A stretch of DNA of 64,000 bases from WJMB01 sp964581465 (GCA_964581465.1 CAZOOP010000005.1:1-64000), one strand, 5' to 3'. Counted from the stretch's first letter, positions 28,633 to 38,347 are shown. Numbers and translations: made by a program. Notes: generated from the letters alone by a model not told the origin.

Positions 28633-29490
28633 TTATGAAGCCGTCCCGGTGCTGTCGAGGAGCAGGAGCTCGCCCAGGGCGCAGCCGACGTGCCGGGCGA
28701 TGACCGGACACTTGGCCTTGAGCAGGTGGAAGCGCGGCAATGGGCTGTCCGAGAGCCCCTCGTAGTTGCCCTGGCCCTTGGCGATGATCAGCCCGGCGTT
28801 CTCGAGGGCGGCGGTGAGCTCGGGGCCGACGGCGTCGGGCAGCAGGCCCGGAGCGTCGTCGCCGGTGTCGAGGACGCGGTAGGCCTCGTGGGCCTCGACA
28901 AGGTCGTCGCGGCCGGCGTCGTTGATCGCCGGACCGCCGCGGACCACCAGCGTGGTGCGCTCACGTCCCAGCAGTTCGAGCAAAGGCAGGTCGAGGACCA
29001 CCTCGCCGGCGTTGTCGGCGATGAAGAGGATGCTCCCGGCGGCGTCGACGGCGCGACGCAGGGAGTCCAGGGCCTCCCGGGGCGGCTGCCAGGCCAGGGC
29101 GTCGAGGAGCCGCTGGCGCAACTCCCAGTGCCGGTGCCCCTCCGGCGCGGCCAGGTCGATCACGTTGGCCCCCACCGCCAGGGCCACGGCGGCGGCCAGG
29201 GGGTCCGCGGCGCGCTCCAGGCGTGGACGCAGCTCGTCGAGAAGCTCGGCGGCCCGCTCGGTGGACCGCAGCCGGGACTCCCGGTAGGGATCGCGGTCCA
29301 GCTCCTCGCGGATCAATCGGTGAACGGCCCTGCCGATGACCGGAGGCGGCTCGGTGATGTCCAGCTCCAGCATCAGGGCGAGGACCTTGTCGATGACGCG
29401 TCGCTGTCGAACTTCGTCGGCGCCGCCCAGGCGGGCGGCCTCGAGGGCCTGGCGCAGAAAGCAGGGGTAGCAATCGAGGTAGGTGCGCAT
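28633..29490 (-). CDS. DUF89 (ARMT1-like) damage-control phosphatase family protein
   Basis: A 285-aa metal-dependent protein of the DUF89 family, whose studied members dephosphorylate damaged sugar phosphates and related metabolites. It starts with the family signature RTYLDCYPCFLRQALEAAR. The metal and phosphate sites are visible as ILFIADNAGEVVLDLPLLEL (Asp and Asn) and LIIAKGQGNYEGL. Bacterial and archaeal members of this length lack the eukaryotic extension. It is a single gene; a GGAGGGG/CCCCTCC hairpin (29498-29519) lies just upstream, between it and the barrel gene. Confidence 0.9.
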   Translation of the reverse strand: MRTYLDCYPCFLRQALEAARLGGADEVRQRRVIDKVLALMLELDITEPPPVIGRAVHRLIREELDRDPYRESRLRSTERAAELLDELRPRLERAADPLAAAVALAVGANVIDLAAPEGHRHWELRQRLLDALAWQPPREALDSLRRAVDAAGSILFIADNAGEVVLDLPLLELLGRERTTLVVRGGPAINDAGRDDLVEAHEAYRVLDTGDDAPGLLPDAVGPELTAALENAGLIIAKGQGNYEGLSDSPLPRFHLLKAKCPVIARHVGCALGELLLLDSTGTAS

Positions 29491-29497
29491 AAGGAAG

Positions 29498-29519
29498 GAG
29501 GGGCTCGGTGGCCCCTCCA
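29498..29519 (-). terminator. Hairpin between two minus-strand genes
   Basis: GGAGGGGC and GCCCCTCC form a stem with a short loop. It lies 27-48 bp after the stop of the 29546 gene and ends just before the DUF89 start, so it probably terminates the barrel gene. Confidence 0.55.
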
Positions 29520-29545
29520 GCTTACCACAGCCCCGGCGACGGGGG

Positions 29546-30196
29546 CTAGAAGAAGAAGGTCAGTCCGACTCCCAGGCCGTAGAGCTTGGTCGACACGCCG
29601 TCCAGGGTCATGTAGTCGGTGCGGATGTGGATGTTGAAGGCCAGCGACTCGGAAAGCGACAGATTGTAATCGCCGTAGACGCCGTAATGAAAGACCGTGA
29701 TGTTGCCGTTCATCGCTTGCTCGTCATCCTCCAGGTCGGCCCTCAGGGAGCTGCCGCCCAGGTGGATCCCCGAGGCGGCGGAGTGGCCGTTGACGTCGGC
29801 GTAGCGGATGCCGATCATGCCGAAGAAGTGGGAGATATTGAAGTCGCCGTCGACATCCTCGTAGGAGAGCCTGCCCGGAGTGAAAGCGTAACCCGCGCCG
29901 AGATGGAACCAACCCAGACCGGCGTTCAGCGTGCCGCCGATGCGCAGGCCGTTGAAATCGGTGAAGTTCATCGACCAGGCGCCGTTGACGGTGCCCCAGA
30001 GCTGGTTCGGCATCTCCGGGATGGTCAGTTCCTTGGAGCTCTCATCCTTCCCGCCGTCGTCACTGGTGGGTTCATCCCCCTCCTCGATCTGCGCGGGTTC
30101 ATCACCCGGCTCGGTAGTTGCCTCTTCTTCGTCACCCCGGCTCTGGATGACGGTCACAAGAACGAGTAGAAGTATCACCGAGACTAGTCTTCTCAT
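29546..30196 (-). CDS. Small outer-membrane beta-barrel protein, paralogue 1
   Basis: A 216-aa exported protein. A signal peptide (1-20) is followed by an acidic, low-complexity segment (DEEEATTEPGDEPAQIEEGD) and then about eight amphipathic strands such as GLRIGGTLNAGLGWFHLGAG and NITVFHYGVYGDYNLSLSES. It ends GVGLTFFF, the aromatic C-terminus used for outer-membrane insertion. It shares the layout of signal, acidic linker and barrel with the 31565-32158 protein. No enzymatic function is visible. Ribosome site GGGGAA precedes the start. A terminator-like hairpin follows. Confidence 0.75.
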   Translation of the reverse strand: MRRLVSVILLLVLVTVIQSRGDEEEATTEPGDEPAQIEEGDEPTSDDGGKDESSKELTIPEMPNQLWGTVNGAWSMNFTDFNGLRIGGTLNAGLGWFHLGAGYAFTPGRLSYEDVDGDFNISHFFGMIGIRYADVNGHSAASGIHLGGSSLRADLEDDEQAMNGNITVFHYGVYGDYNLSLSESLAFNIHIRTDYMTLDGVSTKLYGLGVGLTFFF

Positions 30197-30276
30197 GGTT
30201 CCCCCTTCGAGGGTTCTTTATGGCAAATACACGATGGCATCACATAACGGCGATAGATCGCAGGCTAATAGAATCA

Positions 30277-30592
30277 GGCATCATGGAACGTGTTCGCACC
30301 AAACAGGGCTGATCTGGAGCGGTCTGACGGGCCGTTAGTAACTCCCCGGAAATGCGCCGTTGACGAGCAAGTGTTCATTATGCATGCACTTATTGCTTGT
30401 TGTTAGGACACTTAGGATTCTGTGGCAATCCGCTGTCAGGGCAGTTACAGGTCCGCTGAAATCTAGGATCGAAAAGGATCAGGCCTCTATTCGCTGCCAG
30501 TTTTTATCTGCTCGACATCTAAGATGTATTCGATGGTCATCGTCTTTCTTATCAATAGGATACAACACAATAAGGTTTGGGTGTTTGATCCT
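30277..30592 (+). mobile_element. R1 MITE-like element, copy 4
   Basis: A 316-bp copy with left end GGCATCATGGAACGTGTTCG and a decayed right end GGTGTTTGATCCT. The internal match to copy 1 is extensive (GGCAATCCGCTGTCAGGGCA; TATCAATAGGATACAA). The flanks show no clean 8-bp duplication. Confidence 0.7.
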
Positions 30593-30821
30593 GGAATTAA
30601 GTTGATCGTAGAGGGGTTGGCAGGTGGCAGAGTGCGCACGCGGTAAGTGCCGTTAGTGACGGATCGTTAATCATCACTGTTCTCAGTTGCCCGCCTCGGC
30701 GATTCGGAGCGGTTTGGTCGACTGCTTGATGTTAGGCTCCCATGACGACTGCTGAAGCCTAAACGGCTTACTATCAGCTAATTGCAAGTGGATGCGCATC
30801 ACAAAAAACCGTAAAGCATTA

Positions 30822-31160
30822 GAGATTATCACAAGCGCCCGAACAGGTATCTATCGACAATAGCTTGTTATCATGCGCTTTATGGCTGAGTAAGCTGTCA
30901 CAATCCAGGTGTGACCTGGTGGCCAAAACCAGACTTGCTCCCATGAGGACGCTGAGAGTCGGAAAGCCCCGCTTCCAATCTCGCACCCTCTGTTTGCCGG
31001 CCATGGGGAGGCTGACTGTTATCAAATAGCTGCCTTGGCGGGTATGACAACTCTTCTCCTCGTCGAGCTAAAGACTCTCGTGAGGTAGTAGTCAGCTCTA
31101 CTGATCCGAATGCCGCTCTGATGAGTGTTCGACGTGGGTTCAGTTTCAGGTGATGATCCC
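30822..31160 (-). mobile_element. R2 element with alternative core
   Basis: The ends read GATTATCACAAGCGC on the left and TTTCAGGTGATGATCCC on the right, the reverse of R2. The core (CTGAGTAAGCTGTCACAATC; CTGGTGGCCAAAACC; GAGGACGCTGAGAGTC) is shared with 39155-39510 and 55312-55492, so R2 has at least two core types. Confidence 0.6.
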
Positions 31161-31564
31161 AAATAATATGTAAGCCTGAGACGATACTTGCCGTAGTCTT
31201 GCATCAGCCATTCTCTGGGCTGGTCCGACGACATGGGTGCCGCCTACACGATTGCCGAACACCTCGTGCAGAGTAGATATACCCCTTCCCCTCGACAGAC
31301 CCCGTAAAACACGGGAAGAGCATCAGCCCGATCGTCCCACGATCAGCATCCCGGTGATCGGGCGGACCCGACGGCGCAACCGGCGTCAGGTTTCGGATCC
31401 CGGCGGCGCCGATCCGCCCGTTACGGCATAGTGTCGAAGCGGGCGCTCCCACTCCTCGCCAACCCCAACTGATGCGCCAGGACAAGACGCTTCCAACAGC
31501 CGATATCCAGGCGTGTCAGACAGATGCCAGCGGCGGTTGCGGATAGGTGATTCTTCTTTACGAA
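31161..31564. other. Intergenic stretch with no recognised content
   Basis: No supportable gene, repeat match or regulatory signal was found here. Confidence 0.4.
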
Positions 31565-32158
31565 CTACAAACGAAAAGAGAAACCCGTGCCGATGTAGGC
31601 GATCAGATCCCCGTAAAGAAAGGAATCCAACCCCAAGTCCAGATGTACGTAGGTGTTCTCCATGGCATTGAAACGGAACTGCCAGTGAACCCCCAAATTG
31701 AACTTGGTAGAATGACTGTCAAAGTAGCTATCCCTACTGATCGTGACCAATCCGGCATTAACACCGGCGAGGATGAAATGATTATGGGTGGTGGTGAACC
31801 GTGCGCCGATTTTGAGACAAGGATTGCTTAAGTTGATCACGCTGTTACTGCCATACCAACCCAAAGTGAAGGTGTACCCCAAACCCAGATGGAACTTGTC
31901 AAATCCCAGGTTGAACGAAGTCGCCGCCCTCAGCCCACCCATAGTGTCGAAATCGAAGGTCCAGGCTGCGCCCAGGGACAACCAGACATCGGGCGGTGGG
32001 GGATTGGAAGTCACAGCGTCTCCCCCTTCATCGATAATCTCAGTAGATTCGTCAAGCGGCTCAGAGGCGCTTTCATCCCCGGGCTCGCCTTCCTGGGCGA
32101 CAGTCTGGGCAGCCAGCAGGAATAACAGGATCAGCGACGGCATGGCGCAACGTTTCAT
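31565..32158 (-). CDS. Small outer-membrane beta-barrel protein, paralogue 2
   Basis: A 197-aa exported protein. The signal peptide (about 1-21, ending TVAQ) is followed by an acidic, serine-rich linker (EGEPGDESASEPLDESTE) and about eight amphipathic strands (GGLRAATSFNLGFDKFHLGL; YTFTLGWYGSNSVINLS; YVHLDLGLDSFLYGDLIAYI) ending FSFRL. Pattern similarity to the 29546 protein (GGLRxATxxNxGxxxFHLGxGYxFT) suggests a duplicated pair. A strong GGAGGATAC ribosome site precedes the ATG. GC content looks lower than in the first paralogue, and R1/R2 debris separates the two genes. Confidence 0.75.
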   Translation of the reverse strand: MKRCAMPSLILLFLLAAQTVAQEGEPGDESASEPLDESTEIIDEGGDAVTSNPPPPDVWLSLGAAWTFDFDTMGGLRAATSFNLGFDKFHLGLGYTFTLGWYGSNSVINLSNPCLKIGARFTTTHNHFILAGVNAGLVTISRDSYFDSHSTKFNLGVHWQFRFNAMENTYVHLDLGLDSFLYGDLIAYIGTGFSFRL

Positions 32159-32184
32159 TGTATCCTCCGTTGGTAAAAAAGGAT

Positions 32185-32208
32185 GGCATCATGGAACGTG
32201 TTCGGACC
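32185..32208 (+). repeat. Solo R1 left terminus
   Basis: A 24-base sequence equal to the R1 left end (GGCATCATGGAACGTGTTCG then GACC) followed by about 20 bases of R1 before homology is lost. It may be a deletion remnant. Confidence 0.55.
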
Positions 32209-32317
32209 AAACAGGGCGGATTGCGAGGGGTTTAACGAGCGGGTGTTTGCGATTCGAATGTGCTGCACTACGCCCCTATTGTCGCAACAACCTTCAATTT
32301 ACTCATCAATAACGGAA

Positions 32318-32622
32318 GGGATCGTATACCCTCTTGGGACTTGATTGTGATTGTATCCTGTTGACAATAGAGGTGCTGATCACGGATACCTGTCTCAGAA
32401 CGAGCAGTTGAAAAGTGGCGGCGAATACGGACCTGACCTTGGCGGCCCTTGGCGGCCCTTGGCGACCCTTGGCGGCCCTTGGCGATCACAGATAACTGCG
32501 CACAATAAGATGCCCTGACAGCAGATTGCCGCATACTCCCAAGAGTCTCAAGAACAAGCAATAACGGCCCGGCAGGCCGCTCCCGAGCAGCCTGATTCGG
32601 TCCGAACACGGTATACGATCCC
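32318..32622 (-). mobile_element. R1 MITE-like element, copy 5, with 10-bp minisatellite
   Basis: A 305-bp reversed copy from GGGATCGTATACCC to GTATACGATCCC. Here both ends carry the ATACGATCCC type of terminus, so they are more symmetric than in other copies. It contains five units of CCTTGGCGGC (with one or two changes) at 32437-32486, an expansion of a motif found once or twice in other copies. Confidence 0.7.
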
Positions 32623-32911
32623 TCTAATAATCGCCATCGTTGTCATCCCGCCGCATCGTCTTGCCGGTGCAGGCGGCGATGAGCATTTACCGGCTTGAGC
32701 ACCAGCGGTAGCCGGAGGCTGTTGATCCCACTCGGGAGTCGACCAGGCTTTGAGTAAACGACCTGCTGACGACGCTCCATTGCCGCTTTAGCAGCCTCGA
32801 TCGTTATCCGACTTCGCTGGTTACGCCTCGCTGCGGGTGTTTACCAGACCCCCGTCTCAATGCGTCTTACCCGGGTTGCGCATACTTGGTTCGGCTTCGG
32901 GTGATGATCCC
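32623..32911 (-). mobile_element. R2 element, truncated by R1
   Basis: The reverse of R2, from a point inside the element (rc of GACAATGGCG near 32640) to CGGGTGATGATCCC at 32911. Its other terminus is replaced by the R1 copy ending at 32622. Nothing is recognised between 32912 and 33345. Confidence 0.5.
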
Positions 32912-33345
32912 TAAATGTAACCAGACAATCCAGAAACCACACACGTATTCTCAGCAGGTGGTAAACACGATCAGGCTTGACTAGGTACATGGCCTAAAAA
33001 GTATCACTTGGGAAGGCAACAACAACTGACAATCAGATGTGCTGACGATTGAGGCTTTCCGCTGGCTCTCACCACGCGGGACTCCGAAGCGGCCTTGAAC
33101 TAGATGCCCCAAGAAACGCCGCCGGGACCTTTCTTTGATTTGGACCCGCTTTCGATGGCAGTCGGTCATGCACGCAAGAGCAACGCCGACGGGCCGGGAG
33201 GCGCCGGGGATATCAAAGGAACCGAGGTTATCGAGGATCCGCCTCACACTTCTGTTGAGCGTATCAAAACCGGGTCAAATGAATATGAATAGTATATAAC
33301 TACTATGATCCTTCACATAATAACAGGTTGATAAACAGTTTTGGA

Positions 33346-33373
33346 GAAAACCACCAGAATGACTGGTGGTTTT
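33346..33373 (-). terminator. Bidirectional intrinsic terminator
   Basis: AAAACCACCAG-AATGA-CTGGTGGTTTTT, an 11-bp stem with A and T runs on both sides, located 77 bp after the stop of the minus-strand gene at 33450. Confidence 0.85.
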
Positions 33374-33449
33374 TACGCTTACTCCGTGTCCGTTGCCGGG
33401 CGCGGATCAATCGAGCGGTCTCGAAGCCGAAGCCTGGGTGAGCCCCCTA

Positions 33450-33980
33450 CTACAGGCCGAGGACCAGGCCGCCCTTGATGGCGTAGTGGGCCGGGTGCCA
33501 GGGTTCGCCCAGGTAGTAGCTGTTGGTCAGGCGCAGGTTGAAGCCGAGGTTGTCGGTGAAGGTGAACAGGGTCTCGGCGCTGAAGCCGATCATCGTCTGG
33601 ACCGTTTCATCGACGATACCCACGCCGTCGGGATCCGGAGTGAACCAGTAGCGGCCGAAGTGCATCGCCCCCAGGGTCAACAGGTAATCGAAGCGGTAAC
33701 CGTAGCCCAGGGTGGCGTAGAGGGTGTCGCCGGAGCACTCGAACTCCTCGAAGAACTCGTCGTAGTCCGGTCTGTAGTACCCGTCGAGGTGGGAGTAACC
33801 GACGCCGAGCAGCAGGCCGAAGTCCTCGATGAGCCAGCGGGCGTCGAAGTCGGCCTCGAAGGCGGAGATATTGTAGTAGTCCATGGTCCAGCCGGTGTGG
33901 GCGCCCAGCCAGATCGTCGCCGCGCAGGGCGTCAGGACGGTGAGGATCAGCAGGACCAGTAGAGGAGTCAGTTGGCGCAT
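33450..33980 (-). CDS. Small outer-membrane beta-barrel protein, paralogue 3
   Basis: A 176-aa exported protein with a signal peptide (about 1-21) and no acidic linker. The mature part has about eight alternating strands rich in Tyr, Phe and Gly (WLGAHTGWTMDYYNISAFEA; TLYATLGYGYRFDYLLTLGA; NLGFNLRLTNSYYLGEP) and ends AIKGGLVLGL. It resembles small porin-like or adhesin-like barrels rather than an enzyme. Sequence similarity to the other two barrel genes is weak, so common origin is uncertain. Ribosome site GGAGGTC precedes the ATG, and a strong terminator follows. Confidence 0.72.
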   Translation of the reverse strand: MRQLTPLLVLLILTVLTPCAATIWLGAHTGWTMDYYNISAFEADFDARWLIEDFGLLLGVGYSHLDGYYRPDYDEFFEEFECSGDTLYATLGYGYRFDYLLTLGAMHFGRYWFTPDPDGVGIVDETVQTMIGFSAETLFTFTDNLGFNLRLTNSYYLGEPWHPAHYAIKGGLVLGL

Positions 33981-34700
33981 CGGCGACCTCCGAGAGTCGG
34001 GGACGGATTCGTCGGGTTATTCGGGCCGGGGTTCATTGGTGGGTGAAGATGTCAGTCGGTGCGGTTTGTCGCGGGTGTCGGGCGGATGGCCGCCGCCGTG
34101 CGGTCCCGGCGATCGCCATGTGTGAATAGGCCTTTGCCGCCCCAGGTACTGTTGGAAGCCGGAACGATGTCGATCCCGCCGATGGGTCCAACGGTTTAAA
34201 CTGGTGAAAGCCAATCAGCAAGCCGGCCGCGGCATGCTTGAACCCCTTGATCAGCCGGGCGCCTGCAAGAGCAGAGGCCGTCGGCAGAGCAAGCATCCAG
34301 AACGACCAATTCCCGGCAGCTCTCGGTGGTCACGGGTAATGGTCCGGTCCGCCTGGATGATCCCACAATGATCCAAGGGTCTAAGCCGGTTCCCGGCGGT
34401 CCTGGCAGTATTCTCCGCCTCAGAGGTCGCCGCTGCCGAAAGCGTGACGGGAAGCGCGAGCCGGATTTCGATTCCGAAGCATGCCGGGCGATATCCACCA
34501 ATCCAGTACGGGCCGATGGACCGGCCGCTTGCCGAAAGCGTGACGGTGAGGAGGTCGAGAATCTCAGCCGCTTGAGCCATGAGCCTGCTCGAGCGCCGAT
34601 CGACCAAGCGACCGAGGCCGCTGGACAATCCGTCCCGAGGGTAACCCTAGCGAAGCGGGGCACTCTATCAGTATAACCGCCGGACGGCGGGATGACCGGC
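33981..34700. other. Intergenic region with a 17-bp direct repeat
   Basis: No convincing gene. TGCCGAAAGCGTGACGG occurs at 34434-34450 and again at 34530-34546. The open frames present lack codon bias and ribosome sites. Confidence 0.5.
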
Positions 34701-36326
34701 CTAGCCGGCCTCGTCCTCGATCAACTCGTCCTCGAGCTCGACGCCCTCGGCGGCGGCCTCGGCGCTGACACCGCCGCCCCTGCCCTTCCTCCCGGAGAAG
34801 CGGGACTTGATCTCGTCGAGGACCAGCCGGACATCGGCCACGTTGAGCGAGCCGGTGAGCTTCAGTAACAGCACGAAGACGCCCAGCAGGAGCAGACGCA
34901 GGGGGAAGCCGACCCAGCCGAAGGGCAGGAAGGTCGAGGCGATCCAGACGCCGAAGGAGAGCAGCACCACCTTGCCGACGAAGAGCAGATCGTAGTCGAT
35001 ACGGTAGAGGCGCTGGGCGAAGGCGAAGTGGATGAAGGCCATCGCCGCATAGCTGGTCAGGGTGGCCACGGAGGCGCCCATCATCCCCCAGCGGGGGATC
35101 AGCAGCAGGTTGAGGATGATGTTGAGCGCGGCGCCGATCATCGCCGAGTAGGCCTGGTACTTGGTCTTCCCGACCACGGAGGTCCCGACGGTGAAGACCA
35201 GGTAGACGCCGTAGAAGACGTGGGAGAGCGAGAGGATGAAGACTGCGCGCCAGGCCTCGTAGAAGGGCCAGGTGGCCATCAGCTTGAGGATGTCCGGGGC
35301 CATCACGCCGACGGCCAGGGCGGCGCCGGTGGCGATGAGCGTGTAGAGGGTCAGCACCGAGCGGTAGACCTGTTTGGCCTCGGGCTTGTGGTAGACCGAG
35401 AACATCAGCGGTCCCCAGGCGATGATGAAGGGCGAGACCAGGCCCATCTTGACGATCAGTGAGAACTTGTTGGCCAGGTCGTAGATACCGACCTCGTGCA
35501 AGGTGGCCAGGGCGCCGGCCAACACTGCGCCGCTCTTGGCGGACAGCTCGCCCACGCCGTACTGAACGGTCTCGACGATGCGGTTGATCGGCGCGGCGAT
35601 GCGCAGGATGAAGCGGTCGGCCAGGGAGAGGATCCAACTGGCCAGGCCCTCGGGAATCAGGGGCAGACCGAAGGTCATGACCTGCTTGAGTTGGCTCCAA
35701 TTGAAGCGGGGCCGCATGTTGCGGAAGTAGATGAACAGCATCACCGGGGTCATCACCACGCCGCCCCAGAAGCGGGCCTTGATGATCCCCAACGCGCCCT
35801 CCTCCATCCCCACCACGAAGAGGATGTTGAAGGCCATGAACAACACGAAGTAGCCCAGGTTGACGATGGTGAAGGGGATCGGCTTTTCCTGGGCCCGCAG
35901 GATCGCCCGGGGCACCGTGCGGATCATGATCAGCGCCTGGCCCGCCGTGGCGAACTGGAAGAAGACCAGGTAGTCCCGGCTGCCGAAGAAGAGCTCGGAG
36001 ATCGGCCCGGAGAGGGGGTAGATCACGGCGAAGAGGCCGACCGAGGAGAGGAACTGGAACAGGAAGGCCGTGTTGACCAATGAGCTGCGCCGGTCCTCGT
36101 CGGGCTCGTTGAAATAGACCCGGAACATCGCCGAATCCACACCCAGGCGCAGGATGATTTCGAGGATGGTGAAATAGATCATCACCAACGCCACGATACC
36201 GAAGTCACTGGGCGAGAGGTAACGGGTGTAGACCGGGATCAGCAGGAAGCCGACGGCCTTGGCCGCCACCTGACCGATCCCGTAAAGCACTGTATGCTTG
36301 AAGGTCTTTTTCAGGTGCTGGAGCAC
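34701..36326 (-). CDS. Polysaccharide/lipid flippase, MOP superfamily (Wzx-like)
   Basis: A 541-aa inner-membrane protein with about 12-14 transmembrane segments, starting LKKTFKHTVLYGIGQVAAKA, a typical beginning of Wzx/RfbX-type O-unit or exopolysaccharide flippases. Features include FLLIPVYTRYLSPSDFGIVA, RAILRAQEKPIPFTIVN and the late helix pair AYSAMIGAALNIILNLLLIP. It would move lipid-linked glycans across the inner membrane. A charged tail of 45 residues (KSRFSGRKGRGGG ... ELEDELIEDEAG) is cytoplasmic. The start is GTG at 36326, 3 nt after a GGAGAGG site. No glycan operon flanks it. Confidence 0.9.
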   Translation of the reverse strand: MLQHLKKTFKHTVLYGIGQVAAKAVGFLLIPVYTRYLSPSDFGIVALVMIYFTILEIILRLGVDSAMFRVYFNEPDEDRRSSLVNTAFLFQFLSSVGLFAVIYPLSGPISELFFGSRDYLVFFQFATAGQALIMIRTVPRAILRAQEKPIPFTIVNLGYFVLFMAFNILFVVGMEEGALGIIKARFWGGVVMTPVMLFIYFRNMRPRFNWSQLKQVMTFGLPLIPEGLASWILSLADRFILRIAAPINRIVETVQYGVGELSAKSGAVLAGALATLHEVGIYDLANKFSLIVKMGLVSPFIIAWGPLMFSVYHKPEAKQVYRSVLTLYTLIATGAALAVGVMAPDILKLMATWPFYEAWRAVFILSLSHVFYGVYLVFTVGTSVVGKTKYQAYSAMIGAALNIILNLLLIPRWGMMGASVATLTSYAAMAFIHFAFAQRLYRIDYDLLFVGKVVLLSFGVWIASTFLPFGWVGFPLRLLLLGVFVLLLKLTGSLNVADVRLVLDEIKSRFSGRKGRGGGVSAEAAAEGVELEDELIEDEAG

Positions 36327-36501
36327 GGCCTCTCCGAGCGGATGGTCGCGGTGGGATCGTCTAACCGCCTGGACCGTCTTGGGTTCCTAACCCGTTGGTT
36401 GTTCGCGGGTGGGTCCAGAAGGGCTGTAGCAAAACCAATCCGATGGCTACTCAACTCAAAAGCGCATCAATAACAGGCAAAAGGGTATATAAGCTGAAAT
36501 C

Positions 36502-36594
36502 GGGATCAAAGCGCGACGCACGCCTACAGCGAATAAAGGCTCGGTGAACCCCACTTCAACCGCCGTTTTGGTTCCAAACACGTTCCATGATGCC
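36502..36594 (+). repeat. R4 repeat, copy 2
   Basis: A 93-bp block from GGGATCAAAGCGCGACGCAC to CGTTCCATGATGCC, matching 146-237. Its right end is identical to the R1 left terminus in reverse. Confidence 0.6.
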
Positions 36595-36649
36595 TTCAGC
36601 AATTGCCAACTGCCGAGATAGTTGATTATCCACAGAGCGCACCCCTAGC

Positions 36650-36754
36650 CGCGACTTTTCCGAATGCTTGTAAATGACAGGTAACTCTGATACCACACGT
36701 CAATTATCAGCAGAGTAGAATCACAGCCCGGTCCGAACAGGGTACACCATCCCC
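36650..36754 (+). repeat. R1 right-half remnant
   Basis: A degenerate right half of R1 ending GGTCCGAACAGGGTACACCA then TCCC (36731-36754). The block GTCAATTATCAGCAGAGTAG matches ATTATCAATAGAATACAATC of copy 1. Confidence 0.5.
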
Positions 36755-37186
36755 CAAAAAACAGACTGTCGTTTGGGTTAGCCCTCGTGTGCCAACCAGG
36801 GGTTTGATCGCGTCGACGCCGCCGGCAAGCTACAATCAGGAACAGGCCCCGATGGCAGCTCTCGACGGTTGCGGACGCCGGTCCGGTTTCCGGCTCGCTG
36901 TGACCGGCGGTTATGGGTGGATACCGCTTCCGCTTGGGATATCGGACTTCCCGTCTGGGAAGAAAGGCGCCGCCGCGCAAAGGTAACACCCGACACAGCG
37001 GAAACGCTCTCCGGCACAGTTCAGCTAATGCCTGTCGACTGTTTCGAGGGTCGCGGCCAGCGTAATGTCAGCTAAGATTAGCATAAAACCGCCCTCTTTG
37101 ATGCCCCGCGCAGCCCCGGGCGGTTATGGTACAATTACCCCGATTAACTGCCAACAACACGCCCACGTATGTCAGGAGCGTTTACG

Positions 37187-38347
37187 ATGGATTACGAACT
37201 GACACTGGAACAGCGCGAGATGCGCGACCTGGCGCGACGTATCGCCGAGGAGAAGATCAAGCCCGTGGCGGCCGAGTACGACGAGCGCCAGGAGTTCCCC
37301 TGGCCCATCGTCAAGACCCTGGCCCAGACCGACATGTTCCGCACCTTCATCCCGGCCGAGTATGACGGCCTGGGCGGCGGCATCTTCGACCTGGCCGTCG
37401 TGACCGAGGAGCTCAGCCGCGGCTGCGGCGGCATCGCCCTGGCCCTGGCCGGCACCGCCCTGGGCGCTTACCCGATCATCCTTTTCGGCACCGAGGAGCA
37501 GAAGAAGAAGTACCTGCCCCAGGTGGCCTCCGGCGAGAAGCTCTGCGGCTTCGCCCTCACCGAGCCCGAGGCCGGCTCCGACGCCGGCGGGCAGCGGACC
37601 ACCGCCAAGAAGGTCGATGGCGGCTACATCCTCAACGGCACCAAGCAGTGGATCACCAACGGCGGCGAGGCCAAGATCTACACCGTCATCGCCGTGACAA
37701 ACCGCAGCCGCGGCACCCGGGGCATCTCGGCCTTCATCGTCGAAGAAGGCGCCGAGGGCTTCAACTACGGCAAGAAGGAAGACAAGATGGGCATCCGGGC
37801 CTCCTCGACCCGCGAGCTCTCCTTCACCGACTGCTTCGTGCCCCGGGAGAACCTGCTCGGTCGCGAGGGCCTGGGCTTCGCCGTGGCCATGCGCACCCTG
37901 GACCGCACCCGGCCCGGCGTGGCCGCCCAGGCCCTGGGCATCGCCCAGGCCGCCTTCGAGCTCGCCGCCGACTACTCTCGCGAGCGCGTCCAGTTCGGCA
38001 AGACCATCTCCAGCTTCCAGGCCATCCAGTTCATGCTGGCCGACATGGCCACCGAGATCGAGGCCGCCCGCGCCCTGGTCTACCAGACCGCCCGCAATAT
38101 CGACTCCGGCCACAAGAATATCTCCAAGATCAGCGCCATGTGCAAGCTCTACGCCTCCGACGTGGCCATGCGCGTCACCACCGACGCCGTCCAGGTGATG
38201 GGCGGCTACGGCTACATGAAGGACTACCCGGCCGAGAAGCTGATGCGCGACGCCAAGATCACCCAGATCTACGAGGGTACCAACCAGATCCAGCGCCTGG
38301 TCATCGCTACCAACCTGATCAAGGAACGGGCCATGGCCGCCGACTAG
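37187..38347 (+). CDS. Acyl-CoA dehydrogenase (short-chain/butyryl type)
   Basis: An FAD enzyme of 386 aa that desaturates acyl-CoA, passing electrons to an electron-transfer flavoprotein. The start at 37187 has AGGAG (37174-37178) 8 nt upstream; the ATG at 37169 has none. Motifs include CGFALTEPEAGSDAGGQRTT, GTKQWITNGG, MGIRASSTRELSFTDCFVP, RTRPGVAAQALGIAQAAFE and YGYMKDYPAEKLMRDAKI. The catalytic base is Glu363 in QIYEGTNQIQR, the position used by short-chain, butyryl and glutaryl enzymes. A TACAAT box lies at 37130-37135. A terminator lies 20 nt downstream, so it is a single gene with no etf partner here. Confidence 0.95.
   Translation: MDYELTLEQREMRDLARRIAEEKIKPVAAEYDERQEFPWPIVKTLAQTDMFRTFIPAEYDGLGGGIFDLAVVTEELSRGCGGIALALAGTALGAYPIILFGTEEQKKKYLPQVASGEKLCGFALTEPEAGSDAGGQRTTAKKVDGGYILNGTKQWITNGGEAKIYTVIAVTNRSRGTRGISAFIVEEGAEGFNYGKKEDKMGIRASSTRELSFTDCFVPRENLLGREGLGFAVAMRTLDRTRPGVAAQALGIAQAAFELAADYSRERVQFGKTISSFQAIQFMLADMATEIEAARALVYQTARNIDSGHKNISKISAMCKLYASDVAMRVTTDAVQVMGGYGYMKDYPAEKLMRDAKITQIYEGTNQIQRLVIATNLIKERAMAAD

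Noticed and set aside
32981..33292. Overlapping small frames on both strands
   Set aside because: No conserved motif and no ribosome site; the area is adjacent to R2 debris and is probably degraded repeat.
34251..34628. 125-codon frame on the minus strand between the barrel and flippase genes
   Set aside because: No codon bias, ribosome site or recognisable domain; the region carries a 17-bp direct repeat and looks non-coding.
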